From CAZAIO01 sp964485235 (GTDB lineage Bacteria > Chloroflexota > Dehalococcoidia > GIF9 > UBA5629), in the NCBI GenBank assembly GCA_964485235.1, contig CAZAIO010000086.1, positions 1 through 11,776 on the forward strand: a stretch of DNA of 11,776 bases, written 5' to 3'. The position numbers and the translations under genes were made by a program. The notes below the pieces were generated by a model. That model saw only the letters and a list, made by a program, of their open reading frames with translations, had not been told where the DNA came from and made no database searches. Below, piece by piece: positions 1 through 7,904 of the stretch. The stretch's first letter is position 1. Each line of letters begins with the position of its first letter.

Positions 1-1914
1 TATGATCCGGAGGAAATAAAACGGAAAATAAGCATTAATCTGTCCGTGCTTCCTTTCGAATGGAAAAACACCAAAGTAAATTTGCTGGATACACCGGGAT
101 ATCCCGATTTCATTGCTGAAGTAAAAGAGGGGCTGCGGGTAAGCGAAGGAGCGATTCTGGTTGTATGCGCTACTTCAGGCGTGGAGGTCGGTACGGAATT
201 AATGTGGAATTATATTGACGGAAAGCTCCCGGCGTTTATTTTTATAAACAAAATGGACAGAGATAATGCAAATTTCCTCGATACTTTGAAAGGTGTGCAG
301 TCAAAACTCAGTACAAAATGTGTGCCTTTGCAGCTTCCGATCGGAGCCCAGAAAGAATTCAAAGGATTTGTCGACCTGATTACTAAAAAAGGGTATGCAG
401 GTGACGGGACGACTGAAATGGCTATTCCGTCTGATCTGACATCGGAAGTAGATATGTACAGAGACAAACTTATAGAAACGATAGTAGAAGTAGATGACGA
501 TATTATTACCAGGTATCTGGACGGAGAAGAGATAGGCATAGAAGATTTATATAAATGTTTGAAAATTGGAATATTGCAGGGCAAAGTAGTACCGGTACTG
601 GTCGGGTCTGCTTTAATGGGTAGCTGTGTAATACCTCTTATGGATGCGATTGTTGCATATCTTCCTTCACCGAAAGACGCCGGTCCGGTTAAACTTACAA
701 ATAAGTCTTCGAAAGCGGAAGAAACGGTTGAACCAGTTACAGATTCACCTCTTTCTGCGCTGGTATTTAAAACAACAACCGATCCTCATGTGGGTAAAAT
801 CAGTTATTTCAGGGTCTATTCTGGCAGTATAGTGAGTAACTCGCAGACCTGGAATGTCACTAAAAATGCTAATGAGCGTATTGGACAAATATTTATTATG
901 AGAGGAAAGACCCAGGAACCGGTACCTCAAATCGATGCCGGCGATATGGGTGCTGTCACAAAATTAACGGTTACTACTACTAATGATACGCTGGGAACGA
1001 AAGACAGACCGCTCGTGCTTGAAACTATCGCGTTTCCGGAGCCGATCCTGACGTCTGCCGTATTTCCGAAATCAAAAGCCGACCTCGATAAGATGGGAAC
1101 AGCGTTGCCAAAAATCGCTGAAGAGGACGCTACAATAAGGGTTCAAAGAGAACCGGATATCGGTGAATTGCTGCTTTGTGGAATGGGAGATACGCATCTC
1201 GAAGTCGCATCTGAAAAATTATCCCGCAAGTTCGGTGTGGATGTGACTCTGGAAGTTCCGAATGTTCCGTACAAAGAGACGATCACAAAAATGGTCCAGG
1301 CGGAATACAAGCATAAAAAGCAGACCGGTGGGCACGGTCAATACGGCCATGTCATGCTGGAACTGGAACCGACTGAACGGGGAAGCGGATTTGAATTTAC
1401 CGAAAGAGTTGTCGGCGGTTCAGTACCCAAAAACTATATTCCGGCTGTCGAAAAAGGTATTAACGAGGCGAAAGGGGAAGGCATACTGGCTAAATACCCC
1501 ACAGTTGACATAAAAGTGACGCTTTATGATGGCAGTTATCATCCTGTTGATTCATCGGAAATGTCTTTTAAAATAGCCGCCTTACAAGCTTATAAAAAGG
1601 GCCTAAGCCAGGCGCAGCCGATTTTGCTTGAGCCGATAGTGAATATGAAAATCGTTGTTCCCGATGCTTTTACCGGCGATATCATCGGCGATCTAAACAC
1701 TAAGAGGGCAAGGGTCATGGGAATGAACCCGGAGAATGGTATGAATACCATCGATGCACAAGCCCCTCTGGCTGAAGTGCTTCGTTATGCGGTAGATTTA
1801 CGGTCTATAACACAGGGCAGGGGAACTTTTACAACTGAATTCAGCCATTATGAGGAAGTACCTGCTACTGTCGCTCAGAAAATAATTGCGCAGAAACAAA
1901 AAGAGCAAGAGTAA
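1..1914 (+). CDS. fusA: EF-G-like translational GTPase (5' end outside window)
   Basis: This is a ribosomal translocase-family GTPase of the EF-G / EF-G-like group. The frame is open from base 1, and the first residues (YDPEEIKRKISINLS) already match the switch I region. The P-loop and roughly 55-65 N-terminal residues therefore lie off the left edge; the GTG at 46 is only an internal codon. Visible are G3 as DTPGY (88-102) and G4 as NKMD (247-258). After these come EF-G domain II, domain III, domain IV (GGHGQYG near 1327-1347 and GGSVPKNYIP near 1414-1443) and domain V to the C-terminus. The G3 motif has Tyr where canonical EF-G has the catalytic His (DTPGH). That change is typical of EF-G-like paralogues, so this may not be the cell's main EF-G. 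The stop codon lies inside the terminator palindrome. Family assignment is sure; paralogue status is an inference. Confidence 0.93.
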   Translation, partial: YDPEEIKRKISINLSVLPFEWKNTKVNLLDTPGYPDFIAEVKEGLRVSEGAILVVCATSGVEVGTELMWNYIDGKLPAFIFINKMDRDNANFLDTLKGVQSKLSTKCVPLQLPIGAQKEFKGFVDLITKKGYAGDGTTEMAIPSDLTSEVDMYRDKLIETIVEVDDDIITRYLDGEEIGIEDLYKCLKIGILQGKVVPVLVGSALMGSCVIPLMDAIVAYLPSPKDAGPVKLTNKSSKAEETVEPVTDSPLSALVFKTTTDPHVGKISYFRVYSGSIVSNSQTWNVTKNANERIGQIFIMRGKTQEPVPQIDAGDMGAVTKLTVTTTNDTLGTKDRPLVLETIAFPEPILTSAVFPKSKADLDKMGTALPKIAEEDATIRVQREPDIGELLLCGMGDTHLEVASEKLSRKFGVDVTLEVPNVPYKETITKMVQAEYKHKKQTGGHGQYGHVMLELEPTERGSGFEFTERVVGGSVPKNYIPAVEKGINEAKGEGILAKYPTVDIKVTLYDGSYHPVDSSEMSFKIAALQAYKKGLSQAQPILLEPIVNMKIVVPDAFTGDIIGDLNTKRARVMGMNPENGMNTIDAQAPLAEVLRYAVDLRSITQGRGTFTTEFSHYEEVPATVAQKIIAQKQKEQE

Positions 1915-1939
1915 TATTACTCTTGCTCTTTTATTTTTA
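1899..1939. terminator. Bidirectional intrinsic terminator between convergent genes
   Basis: Bases 1899-1932 form a perfect 34-nt palindrome centred between 1915 and 1916, with 17-bp arms starting AAAGAGCAAGAG. On the + strand it is followed by a T-rich tract (TTTTATTTTT, 1929-1938), the classic form for the fusA transcript. On the - strand the hairpin is followed by TTTGTTTC, a weaker U-tract that could stop the etfA transcript. The fusA stop codon (1912-1914) is within the left arm. Its position between convergent genes supports the call. Confidence 0.85.
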
Positions 1940-1960
1940 TCCTGACGTACCTGTTAGCCT

Positions 1961-2959
1961 TTAACCGGATACCAGCGATTTCACCTTTTCTGTGAATGCG
2001 GGTAATACCTGTTTCCAGTCACCTACTACGCCGAAACGCGCATCCTTGAATATGTTTGCCTCAGCGTCCCGGTTAATCGCAATGATATTCTTGGAACCGG
2101 AACATCCTGCCAGATGCTGACTTGCACCTGATATTGCAACGGCGATGTAGAGCTCGGGAGTTACGATCTTGCCGGTAAGACCGATCTGGACCGTATCCGC
2201 TATCCAGTCGTTATCGCACGGAGGCCTTGATGCACCAACGGCACCCTTCAGAATCTTCGCCAGTTCTTCAAGTTGTTTGAAGCCCTCGGCATTTCCTATT
2301 CCTCTTCCTCCCGCAACGACTACTTCAGCGTCCTCGAGTTTAATACCTTCAACCTCTTCTTTTACAGTATCGAGTACTTTTATCTTTATTTGAGATGCAT
2401 CGATCTCAGCTTTTTCTGCAACCACCTCTCCCTTGCGCGATTCATCCGGACCGACCGGCGCCATCGCTTTTTGCCGGATCGTAGCTATTTGCGGAAATGC
2501 TTCGGTGACAAAGGTAGCTCGTGCATTACCGCCGTATACGGACCTTGTCTGTTCCAGTAGTTTCGAATCGGGATTAATTGCCAGTTCAAGACAGTCCGTT
2601 GATACGCTTACACCCATTCTGAATGCAAGCCGCGGAGACAGGTCCCGGCCTATGGATGTCTGTCCGAAAAGGAGAATTTTCGGTGATACTTCTTTCACTA
2701 CCTTTTCAGTGACAGCAATATATGTATCTGTCTGATAGTCTTTAAGTAACGGATCATCGATTGCAATAACTTTATCGGCTCCGAAAGCGATTGCTTCTTG
2801 CGGAGCATTTCCAAGCTCTGTGCCTGCCAGTACGCATGTAAGGTTTTCTTTAAGCTCATCAGCGAGCCGGCGGCCGCAGCCTAAAATTTCTGTAGTAATG
2901 GAACTTAATTTTCCATTTGCGGATTCACCAAATACAAGTACACCATTAAACTCAGCCAT
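1961..2959 (-). CDS. etfA: Electron transfer flavoprotein, alpha subunit
   Basis: EtfA pairs with EtfB to form the soluble FAD heterodimer that carries electrons between acyl-CoA dehydrogenase-type enzymes and a quinone- or ferredoxin-linked acceptor. The 332-residue length is normal. The N-terminal half is the Rossmann-like ETF domain. The C-terminal FAD domain shows GASRP (residues 242-246), IGLTGK (259-264), SGASQH (277-282) and AINRD (294-298). The usual pattern is Q-x-G-Q-T-G-K with GISGA; here the second Gln is Leu and the Gly before ISG is Ala, so the flavin surroundings may differ. The start is fixed by AGGAGG at 2965-2970, 5 nt from the ATG. It lies 33 nt after etfB, clearly in one operon. 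No ferredoxin extension is present. Whether this ETF bifurcates electrons cannot be decided by eye. Confidence 0.95.
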   Translation of the reverse strand: MAEFNGVLVFGESANGKLSSITTEILGCGRRLADELKENLTCVLAGTELGNAPQEAIAFGADKVIAIDDPLLKDYQTDTYIAVTEKVVKEVSPKILLFGQTSIGRDLSPRLAFRMGVSVSTDCLELAINPDSKLLEQTRSVYGGNARATFVTEAFPQIATIRQKAMAPVGPDESRKGEVVAEKAEIDASQIKIKVLDTVKEEVEGIKLEDAEVVVAGGRGIGNAEGFKQLEELAKILKGAVGASRPPCDNDWIADTVQIGLTGKIVTPELYIAVAISGASQHLAGCSGSKNIIAINRDAEANIFKDARFGVVGDWKQVLPAFTEKVKSLVSG

Positions 2960-2992
2960 AATAACCTCCTGTAATTATTTCATCTCTATGGT

Positions 2993-3793
2993 CTAGATAA
3001 GTTTTGCTTCCCGGAGTTTCTCTGCTAACTTCGTTCCTGCTTCTGCCGGAGTATCAGCTGTGACAAAATCACATTTTCCTTCTCTGACAGGTTGGAACAG
3101 TTTAACGAGTTTCGACCTGCGTCCGGTCTCGCCGATTTGCGCCGCATCTATTCCGATATCGGCTGGTTTCCAGATTGTCGGCTGTTTCTTTGCGGCAGCC
3201 ATAATGCCTTTCAATGTGGCATATCTGGCTTCGCCAAGCTCATTACTGACTGTAACCAATGCCGGTAACGTTACCTCCAATACCTGGTATCCATCGGTCA
3301 CAACCCTTTCGATCTTGGCTTTACCGTCGGCAACTTCCACTTTCTTTGCCAGAGTAACGCTGGGGATCCCCAGTATCTCTGCAATTCCTGAGCCGACCTG
3401 ACCGGCATCCCAGTCAGCAGCTTGTCTTCCGCAGAAGATCAGGTCGAATTCACCGATCTTCTTGATGGCGGATGCCAGTGCCTGGGCTGTCGACCAGCTG
3501 TCTCCGCCTTCAAAGGCGGGGTCCTCCAGGAGTACTAACTCGTCTGCGCCCATAGATAGAGGCTTCTTTACCACGTCACGCACCAGGTTATTACCCATGC
3601 TCAGGATGGTAATTTTTCCACCCTGCTGGTCCTTAATGCGAAGGGCAGCTTCAACCGCGTTTTCGTCAAACGGGCTGATGACGGGCGGGACATCCGCGGG
3701 CGGGACGACCTTATTGCTACCTGCATCAATTTTAAAACTGGCAGGTGGAGCCTCGGGATCGAGTACTTGCTTGCAACACACAATCATGTTCAT
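2993..3793 (-). CDS. etfB: Electron transfer flavoprotein, beta subunit
   Basis: EtfB is the partner of EtfA and binds AMP, or a second FAD in bifurcating forms. The 266 residues match the family length. The N-terminus MNMIVCCKQVLDPE is the family's I-V-x-x-K-Q-V start. The middle carries SPFDENAVEAAL (40-51), SMGADELVLLED (80-91) and the nucleotide-binding stretch CGRQAADWDAGQVG (121-134). TVSNELGEARYATLKGI (181-197) is the conserved segment facing EtfA. The first ATG is preferred over the one two codons later because AGGAGG at 3806-3811 sits 12 nt upstream of it and would be 18 nt from the second. The gene heads an etfB-etfA operon. No dehydrogenase partner lies in the window. The GRQAxDxDxxQVG form recalls bifurcating EtfBs, but that is only a hint. 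Confidence 0.95.
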   Translation of the reverse strand: MNMIVCCKQVLDPEAPPASFKIDAGSNKVVPPADVPPVISPFDENAVEAALRIKDQQGGKITILSMGNNLVRDVVKKPLSMGADELVLLEDPAFEGGDSWSTAQALASAIKKIGEFDLIFCGRQAADWDAGQVGSGIAEILGIPSVTLAKKVEVADGKAKIERVVTDGYQVLEVTLPALVTVSNELGEARYATLKGIMAAAKKQPTIWKPADIGIDAAQIGETGRRSKLVKLFQPVREGKCDFVTADTPAEAGTKLAEKLREAKLI

Positions 3794-3853
3794 ATTGCGG
3801 CTATACCTCCTCTGAAATCAATTTTGAAAATTTTTTGGGTCGAACAACCAGAT

Positions 3854-3882
3854 ACTTTAGGATAAAATACGCTGTTTGTCAA
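3854..3882 (-). promoter_or_regulatory. Candidate sigma-70-type promoter of etfBA
   Basis: Read on the - strand, a perfect -35 box TTGACA (3882-3877) is followed after exactly 17 nt by TAAAGT (3859-3854), which matches the -10 consensus at 4 of 6 positions. Transcription would begin near 3847, giving a leader of about 54 nt to the etfB ATG. It lies in the 103-nt gap between prmC and etfB, so etfBA may be transcribed independently of prfA-prmC. No terminator is seen after prmC. Confidence 0.5.
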
Positions 3883-3896
3883 ATTGATAATGAATG

Positions 3897-4757
3897 TTAA
3901 AATGTGATCTTTATCACACGTTTGATATGGTTTAGATCGTAAATAAATTTAAAAACGGCCTTTTTATGGAATCGGCGTATAAGATTGGCTACACGTATAT
4001 CCTGGTCAAGTCCTATTTCAATCAGAACACAGCCCTGAGGACGCAGATGGTTAACCGATTGTTCTATAAGTTGCCCTATATAAAAAAGGCCGTCATGTCC
4101 TCCATCAAGTGCAATAACCGGTTCGAAACGACTGATTTCGGGAGACAGTTTTTTAATATCGGCTGTGTTGATATACGGAGGATTTGCGCATATTAAATCA
4201 ACCGGTTCCGGCAACGGTTCATAGAGGTTGCCGTGGAGAAAAACTATGCGGTCCTGCACATTGTGGTCACTTGCATTACGGCGGGCAACTTCCAGTGCAT
4301 CCTCTGAAATTTCAACTGCGTAGCATTTCACGGTCGGAGGTTGTAACGCAATACTGATAGCGATAGCACCGCTTCCGGTGCCGATATCGGCAACGGTAAT
4401 TATTCCGTCTTGCCGTTCGCGGATTATACCGCTAATATATGCAAGTGCTTCTTCAACGAGTATTTCAGTCTCGGGCCTCGGTACTAATACCCGGTGGTCT
4501 ACTCTAAAGTCAATCCCGTAGAATTCTTTATGTTCTATAATATATGAAGCAGGTTCTCTTTCCAGGCGTCTTTGTACTATTGAATGCAGTTTCATTATCT
4601 GTTCAGGGCTCGGTATATATTCAGGTTGTGTGAGTATTTGCTCGGGTGACATATCCAGAGCATGGCCCAACAGGATCCGCGCTTCAAACAGGCTATCATC
4701 TATATCGGACTGCCGTAGAAGCTGTGCCGTGTTCAGGAGCATTTGACTGAGTGTCAT
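3897..4757 (-). CDS. prmC: Peptide chain release factor N5-glutamine methyltransferase
   Basis: PrmC (HemK) transfers a methyl group from S-adenosylmethionine to the Gln of the GGQ motif of release factors, improving peptide release in the cytoplasm. The 286-residue length is normal. An N-terminal helical substrate-recognition domain (about 1-85) is followed by LVPRPETE (91-98). The SAM-binding motif I is DIGTGSG (124-130), and the diagnostic catalytic NPPY is at 192-195. EISRFEP and ALDGGHDGL (208-224) are further family signatures. The ATG overlaps the prfA stop codon as ATGA (4754-4757), so the enzyme is translationally coupled to its substrate, a common arrangement in bacteria. Nothing looks broken or unusual. 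Confidence 0.96.
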   Translation of the reverse strand: MTLSQMLLNTAQLLRQSDIDDSLFEARILLGHALDMSPEQILTQPEYIPSPEQIMKLHSIVQRRLEREPASYIIEHKEFYGIDFRVDHRVLVPRPETEILVEEALAYISGIIRERQDGIITVADIGTGSGAIAISIALQPPTVKCYAVEISEDALEVARRNASDHNVQDRIVFLHGNLYEPLPEPVDLICANPPYINTADIKKLSPEISRFEPVIALDGGHDGLFYIGQLIEQSVNHLRPQGCVLIEIGLDQDIRVANLIRRFHKKAVFKFIYDLNHIKRVIKITF

Positions 4758-5836
4758 GAAAGGCTGCTTTCAAGCTGTTTCGTGCGATCATAAGTGGCGA
4801 GTTTATCTATTATATCGTCGATTTCACCATCTAAAATTCTCGGCAGATTGTGGAATGTTACATTTATACGGTGGTCGGTAACCCGGTCCTGAGGAAAATT
4901 ATACGTTCGTATTTTCTCGGAACGTTCGGCGCTGCCGATTTGAGACCTCCGTTCTTCAGTAGTCTCTTGTATTTGTTTGCTTTGTTCAATATCGAGCAAC
5001 CGCGCTTTTAATACTGCCATCGCTTTTGTTTTATTTCTTAATTGTGAGCGTTCGTCCTGGCAAGTTGCTACGATGCCGGTTGGTAAATGGGTTAGACGGA
5101 CTGCCGTCGTCACTTTATTTACATTTTGTCCGCCTGCACCGCCGCTTCTAAAAAAATCCATCTTTATATCATCTGGATTAATCTCTATATCTATATCTTC
5201 GACTTCCGGAAGGACTGCTACCGTTGCCGTGGATGTATGTATTCTTCCCGATGATTCTGTGAGCGGAACCCGTTGAACGCGGTGAACGCCTCTTTCGTAT
5301 TTGAAATGGCTGAACGCTCCTTTTCCCTGAATTTCAAATATAACCTCCCTGAAACCACCGATTTCAGTTTGATTGGAATCTATGATCTCAACATCCCATC
5401 CCTTGTTCTGTGCGTACCGGCTGTACATCCGGAACAGGTCGCCGGCGAATAGAGTCGCTTCTTCTCCACCTGTACCAGCCCTGATCTCAACGATAACATC
5501 TTTGTCATCATTGGCGTCTACAGGGAGCAGCGCCAGTTTTAACTCTTCGGTTATCATTTCCTGACGGTCTTTCAGGTTTTGTATCTCTTCTTTTACGAGG
5601 TGTACCATATCGGAGTCCAATCCGTCGTCAAGCATAGCCTGTGTTTCATGAATAGTATTGGAGACTTTTTTATACTCACGGTATTTGAATACGATATCTT
5701 CAATACCGGCTTGCTCTTTAGCCAGTGCCTGCAATTTCTCATGATCCGTCGATATCTCGGGTTGCTCGATGAGCTTGCTCAAATCGTTATATCTTTTTTC
5801 TATTGATGCCAGTCTGTCAAACATTCTCTCGTCCAT
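4754..5836 (-). CDS. prfA: Peptide chain release factor 1
   Basis: RF1 recognises UAA and UAG stop codons on the ribosome and triggers hydrolysis of the finished peptide. The N-terminal coiled domain (about 1-105) is followed by the conserved RAGTGGEEA (119-127). The codon-recognition tripeptide is P-L-T (191-193), the RF1-type P-x-T; RF2 would carry SPF. The GGQ catalytic loop is at 235-237 within RSGGAGGQNVNK. The gene overlaps prmC, which should methylate Q237. The start is uncertain. Met1 has no Shine-Dalgarno sequence and sits 6 nt after a TATAAT box. Met5 (codon 5822-5824), giving MFDRLASIEKRY, aligns with the usual RF1 N-terminus and may be the real start. Neither option has a good ribosome binding site. 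RF1 identity is secure. Confidence 0.96.
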   Translation of the reverse strand: MDERMFDRLASIEKRYNDLSKLIEQPEISTDHEKLQALAKEQAGIEDIVFKYREYKKVSNTIHETQAMLDDGLDSDMVHLVKEEIQNLKDRQEMITEELKLALLPVDANDDKDVIVEIRAGTGGEEATLFAGDLFRMYSRYAQNKGWDVEIIDSNQTEIGGFREVIFEIQGKGAFSHFKYERGVHRVQRVPLTESSGRIHTSTATVAVLPEVEDIDIEINPDDIKMDFFRSGGAGGQNVNKVTTAVRLTHLPTGIVATCQDERSQLRNKTKAMAVLKARLLDIEQSKQIQETTEERRSQIGSAERSEKIRTYNFPQDRVTDHRINVTFHNLPRILDGEIDDIIDKLATYDRTKQLESSLS

Positions 5837-5842
5837 AAAAAA

Positions 5843-5851
5843 ATTATACCA
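5843..5851 (-). promoter_or_regulatory. Extended -10 promoter element of prfA-prmC
   Basis: On the - strand the sequence TGGTATAAT is a perfect extended -10 element (TGnTATAAT), with the hexamer at 5848-5843. A -35 box is poor; TTACTA at 5873-5868, 19 nt upstream, is the best seen, as expected for an extended -10 promoter. The predicted transcription start is near 5836. That is the first base of the longer prfA reading frame, or 12 nt before the Met5 codon. Confidence 0.5.
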
Positions 5852-5890
5852 TAGGAAAAGCGTAAGATAGTAAGCTAAGTGGGAAACTGA

Positions 5891-5917
5891 TAGAGACCAT
5901 ATGATATATGCTCTCTA
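5891..5917 (-). terminator. Stem-loop at the end of the ClC gene, possible weak terminator
   Basis: Bases 5891-5896 (TAGAGA) pair with 5912-5917 (TCTCTA). After one C-C mismatch, 5898-5902 pair with 5906-5910 around a 3-nt loop. The stem includes the ClC stop codon (5915-5917). In the direction of ClC transcription no U-run follows (TCAGTTTCCC), so it may slow exonuclease decay rather than terminate. The hairpin is seen directly; its role is a guess. Confidence 0.35.
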
Positions 5918-7660
5918 ATTTATTACTGATCTCGCGAGGCTTTTTGCGTAGGCTTTAACAACATCATGACGGCGCAACATTCCGACAAGCCTTGAAGGGT
6001 CTTTCCTTTCTACTACAGGTATTCTACCGATTTCATTGGTGCCGAGTAATCTATTGACGACGTCATGAAGCGATTCATCCGGATAAGCGGTAATAAGCTC
6101 TGTTGTTGCAACGTCGGCTACAATAAGTGTCTCATCGCCGCTGCTGAGATTTACCTCGATGTCAGCGAGCGTAATGATACCTGTAAGTTTCCCCTTGTTA
6201 TTAACAACAGGGAATCCGTGATGCCTGCTTTGTATAAGTTGATCCATTACTTCGGTAAGCAACATATCAGGTGATACCGAAGGGTAATTCCGCGTCATGA
6301 CTTCTTCGACTCTTATTTTTTCGAGCAGGTCCACTTCTTCTCTCGGACGTAACTTGATGCCCCTGCGATTTAGTTTCTCCGCATATATGCTTAAAGGATT
6401 TAATTGATGCGCGATAAAAGTACCTACAACAACGGCCAGCATGAGTGGAAGGATTATGGCATAGTCTCTGGTCATTTCAAAAAGTATGATAATGGCCGTA
6501 AGCGGAGCCCGCGCAGCGGCAGAGAAGACAGCAGCCATTCCGACGAGTGCATATGCTCCGGACGGGGCTGCAATATCGGGCAATAGATAGTTGGCTACTG
6601 TGCCGAACAAACCTCCAAGCATTGCTCCCATAAAGAGGCTGGGGGCAAATACACCTCCGCTCCCTCCACTTCCCAGTGTGATCGATGTTGCTACTATCTT
6701 TAACAATAGTAGCGCAGCTAAAGTGTATATACTTATATTACCGAGCAGCGATTGTTCTACTCCATCATACCCGACGCCGAAAAGAAAAGGGCTGTATAAA
6801 CCCATTGCGCCGATGGCAATTCCTCCGATAGCCGGTTTAATGAATTCCGGAATTTTGAAACGCTCAAATAAGTCCTCTGATTTATTCAAAGTTCGTATGA
6901 ATAGTACTGCGACAAAAGCGGAGAGAATCCCGAGTAGAAAATAAAGAAGAAGTTCCCAATGACTGTGTAACTCATAAGTCGGGATTTTGAAAGTGATTTC
7001 ATTGCCCAGGGATGCATGTGCAACAACACCGGCTACAACTGAACTGATAACAACAAAACCGAAATGCCTCGGTACCATTCTTCCGAGAATGACTTCTGTA
7101 GCAAAAAAGACTCCAGCTATAGGTGCATTAAATGTGGCGGAAATGCCGCCCGCAGCACCGCAAGCAACCAGGCTTTTTATCCAGTCCTGTGATAGACGGA
7201 GACGCTGTCCAAGCAAAGAACCAACTGCTGACCCGATCTGTACAATCGGCCCCTCTCTGCCGACTGATCCTCCGCTACCTATACATATAGACGATACAAG
7301 AATTTTAATAAAAGCGACACGGGTTCTTATACGTCCACCGGTGTTGATAATAGCAGCCATTACTTCAGGAACACCGTGTCCTTTGGTTTCACCGGTATGA
7401 GTGAAATAGATAATTGCGCCGATTATCAGACCGCCGATTGCCGGTATGATAACAATGTAATACTGGCCCATAAAACCGAGTATTTCGCCACCGCGCACAA
7501 AGAAGACAGTGTGGAAAAAGTTGATAAGCATTCTGAAGAGGACTGCACTTAGCCCGGAGAGTATCCCGACAATTATGGAGAATGTAGTGCCTGCGACGAA
7601 TTCTGAGCGGCGGAAGCGATTGAATTTTATATAGAACCAGTGATAATCAGGTATTTTCAT
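5915..7660 (-). CDS. ClC-family chloride channel/transporter with CBS pair
   Basis: This is an integral membrane anion channel or antiporter of the ClC fold, with a cytoplasmic regulatory domain. Counting from the ATG at 7660 (581 residues), the pore motifs are GHGVPE (94-99, the GSGIP region), GREGP (134-138, gating Glu136) and GGVFAP (335-340). The Tyr of LSIYAEKL (about 426) corresponds to the central pore Tyr. Many hydrophobic helices span residues 20-420. Two CBS domains follow (about 450-505 and 515-570), probably binding an adenine nucleotide. In the helix after FNAPIAG the conserved first Glu is present (189) but the internal proton-path Glu that follows it in the E. coli antiporter is Val (190). 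That suggests channel-like or uncoupled transport. A TTG at 7666 would add two residues; the ATG is preferred, though no good ribosome binding site is seen for either. It is transcribed away from the dehydratase operon. Confidence 0.93.
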   Translation of the reverse strand: MKIPDYHWFYIKFNRFRRSEFVAGTTFSIIVGILSGLSAVLFRMLINFFHTVFFVRGGEILGFMGQYYIVIIPAIGGLIIGAIIYFTHTGETKGHGVPEVMAAIINTGGRIRTRVAFIKILVSSICIGSGGSVGREGPIVQIGSAVGSLLGQRLRLSQDWIKSLVACGAAGGISATFNAPIAGVFFATEVILGRMVPRHFGFVVISSVVAGVVAHASLGNEITFKIPTYELHSHWELLLYFLLGILSAFVAVLFIRTLNKSEDLFERFKIPEFIKPAIGGIAIGAMGLYSPFLFGVGYDGVEQSLLGNISIYTLAALLLLKIVATSITLGSGGSGGVFAPSLFMGAMLGGLFGTVANYLLPDIAAPSGAYALVGMAAVFSAAARAPLTAIIILFEMTRDYAIILPLMLAVVVGTFIAHQLNPLSIYAEKLNRRGIKLRPREEVDLLEKIRVEEVMTRNYPSVSPDMLLTEVMDQLIQSRHHGFPVVNNKGKLTGIITLADIEVNLSSGDETLIVADVATTELITAYPDESLHDVVNRLLGTNEIGRIPVVERKDPSRLVGMLRRHDVVKAYAKSLARSVIN

Positions 7661-7873
7661 TAACAATTGGACTTATTTTGCACTCGCATGATAGGATTAA
7701 CGACTTCTTAATAATAGCACATTGAGACTGACTTTGCATTTAAGATCAATTACCGAGGGAAATGCATGTTTTATTATAGCTTCCAGGACTTGTTTTCAGC
7801 ATGGCTTTACAGGGGGAAAATATTAATATCAGCTGGTAAAAGGTTTGGGCAAGCGTTTAAAAATATTATTCTA

Positions 7874-7904
7874 ATACTAATGTAGTATATTGACACAATA
7901 GTAT
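7874..7904. repeat. Palindrome and repeated half-site, candidate operator
   Basis: ATACTA (7874-7879) and TAGTAT (7883-7888) form a 6-bp inverted repeat with a 3-nt spacer, ending one base before the -35 box at 7890. A second TAGTAT (7899-7904) lies inside the promoter spacer, 16 nt after the first, about one and a half helical turns. Copies upstream of and within a perfect promoter are what a regulator binding site would look like. No regulator gene is in the window, and the half-sites are short and AT-rich, so chance cannot be excluded. Confidence 0.4.

Noticed and set aside
46..48. GTG as the start codon of the EF-G-like gene
   Set aside because: The same frame is open to base 1 and encodes conserved switch I residues upstream, so the gene is simply cut by the window edge.
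3820..3832. AATTTTGAAAATT inverted repeat in the etfB leader
   Set aside because: Its arms are purely A and T with a 1-nt loop; it is too weak to be a terminator or a clear operator.
7664..7666. TTG as the start of the ClC gene
   Set aside because: It adds only two residues before an ATG and has no ribosome binding site; the ATG at 7660 is the simpler start.
7801..7839. 12-residue open frame on the + strand in the divergent intergenic region
   Set aside because: It is too short, has no ribosome binding site, and lies upstream of the promoter at 7890.
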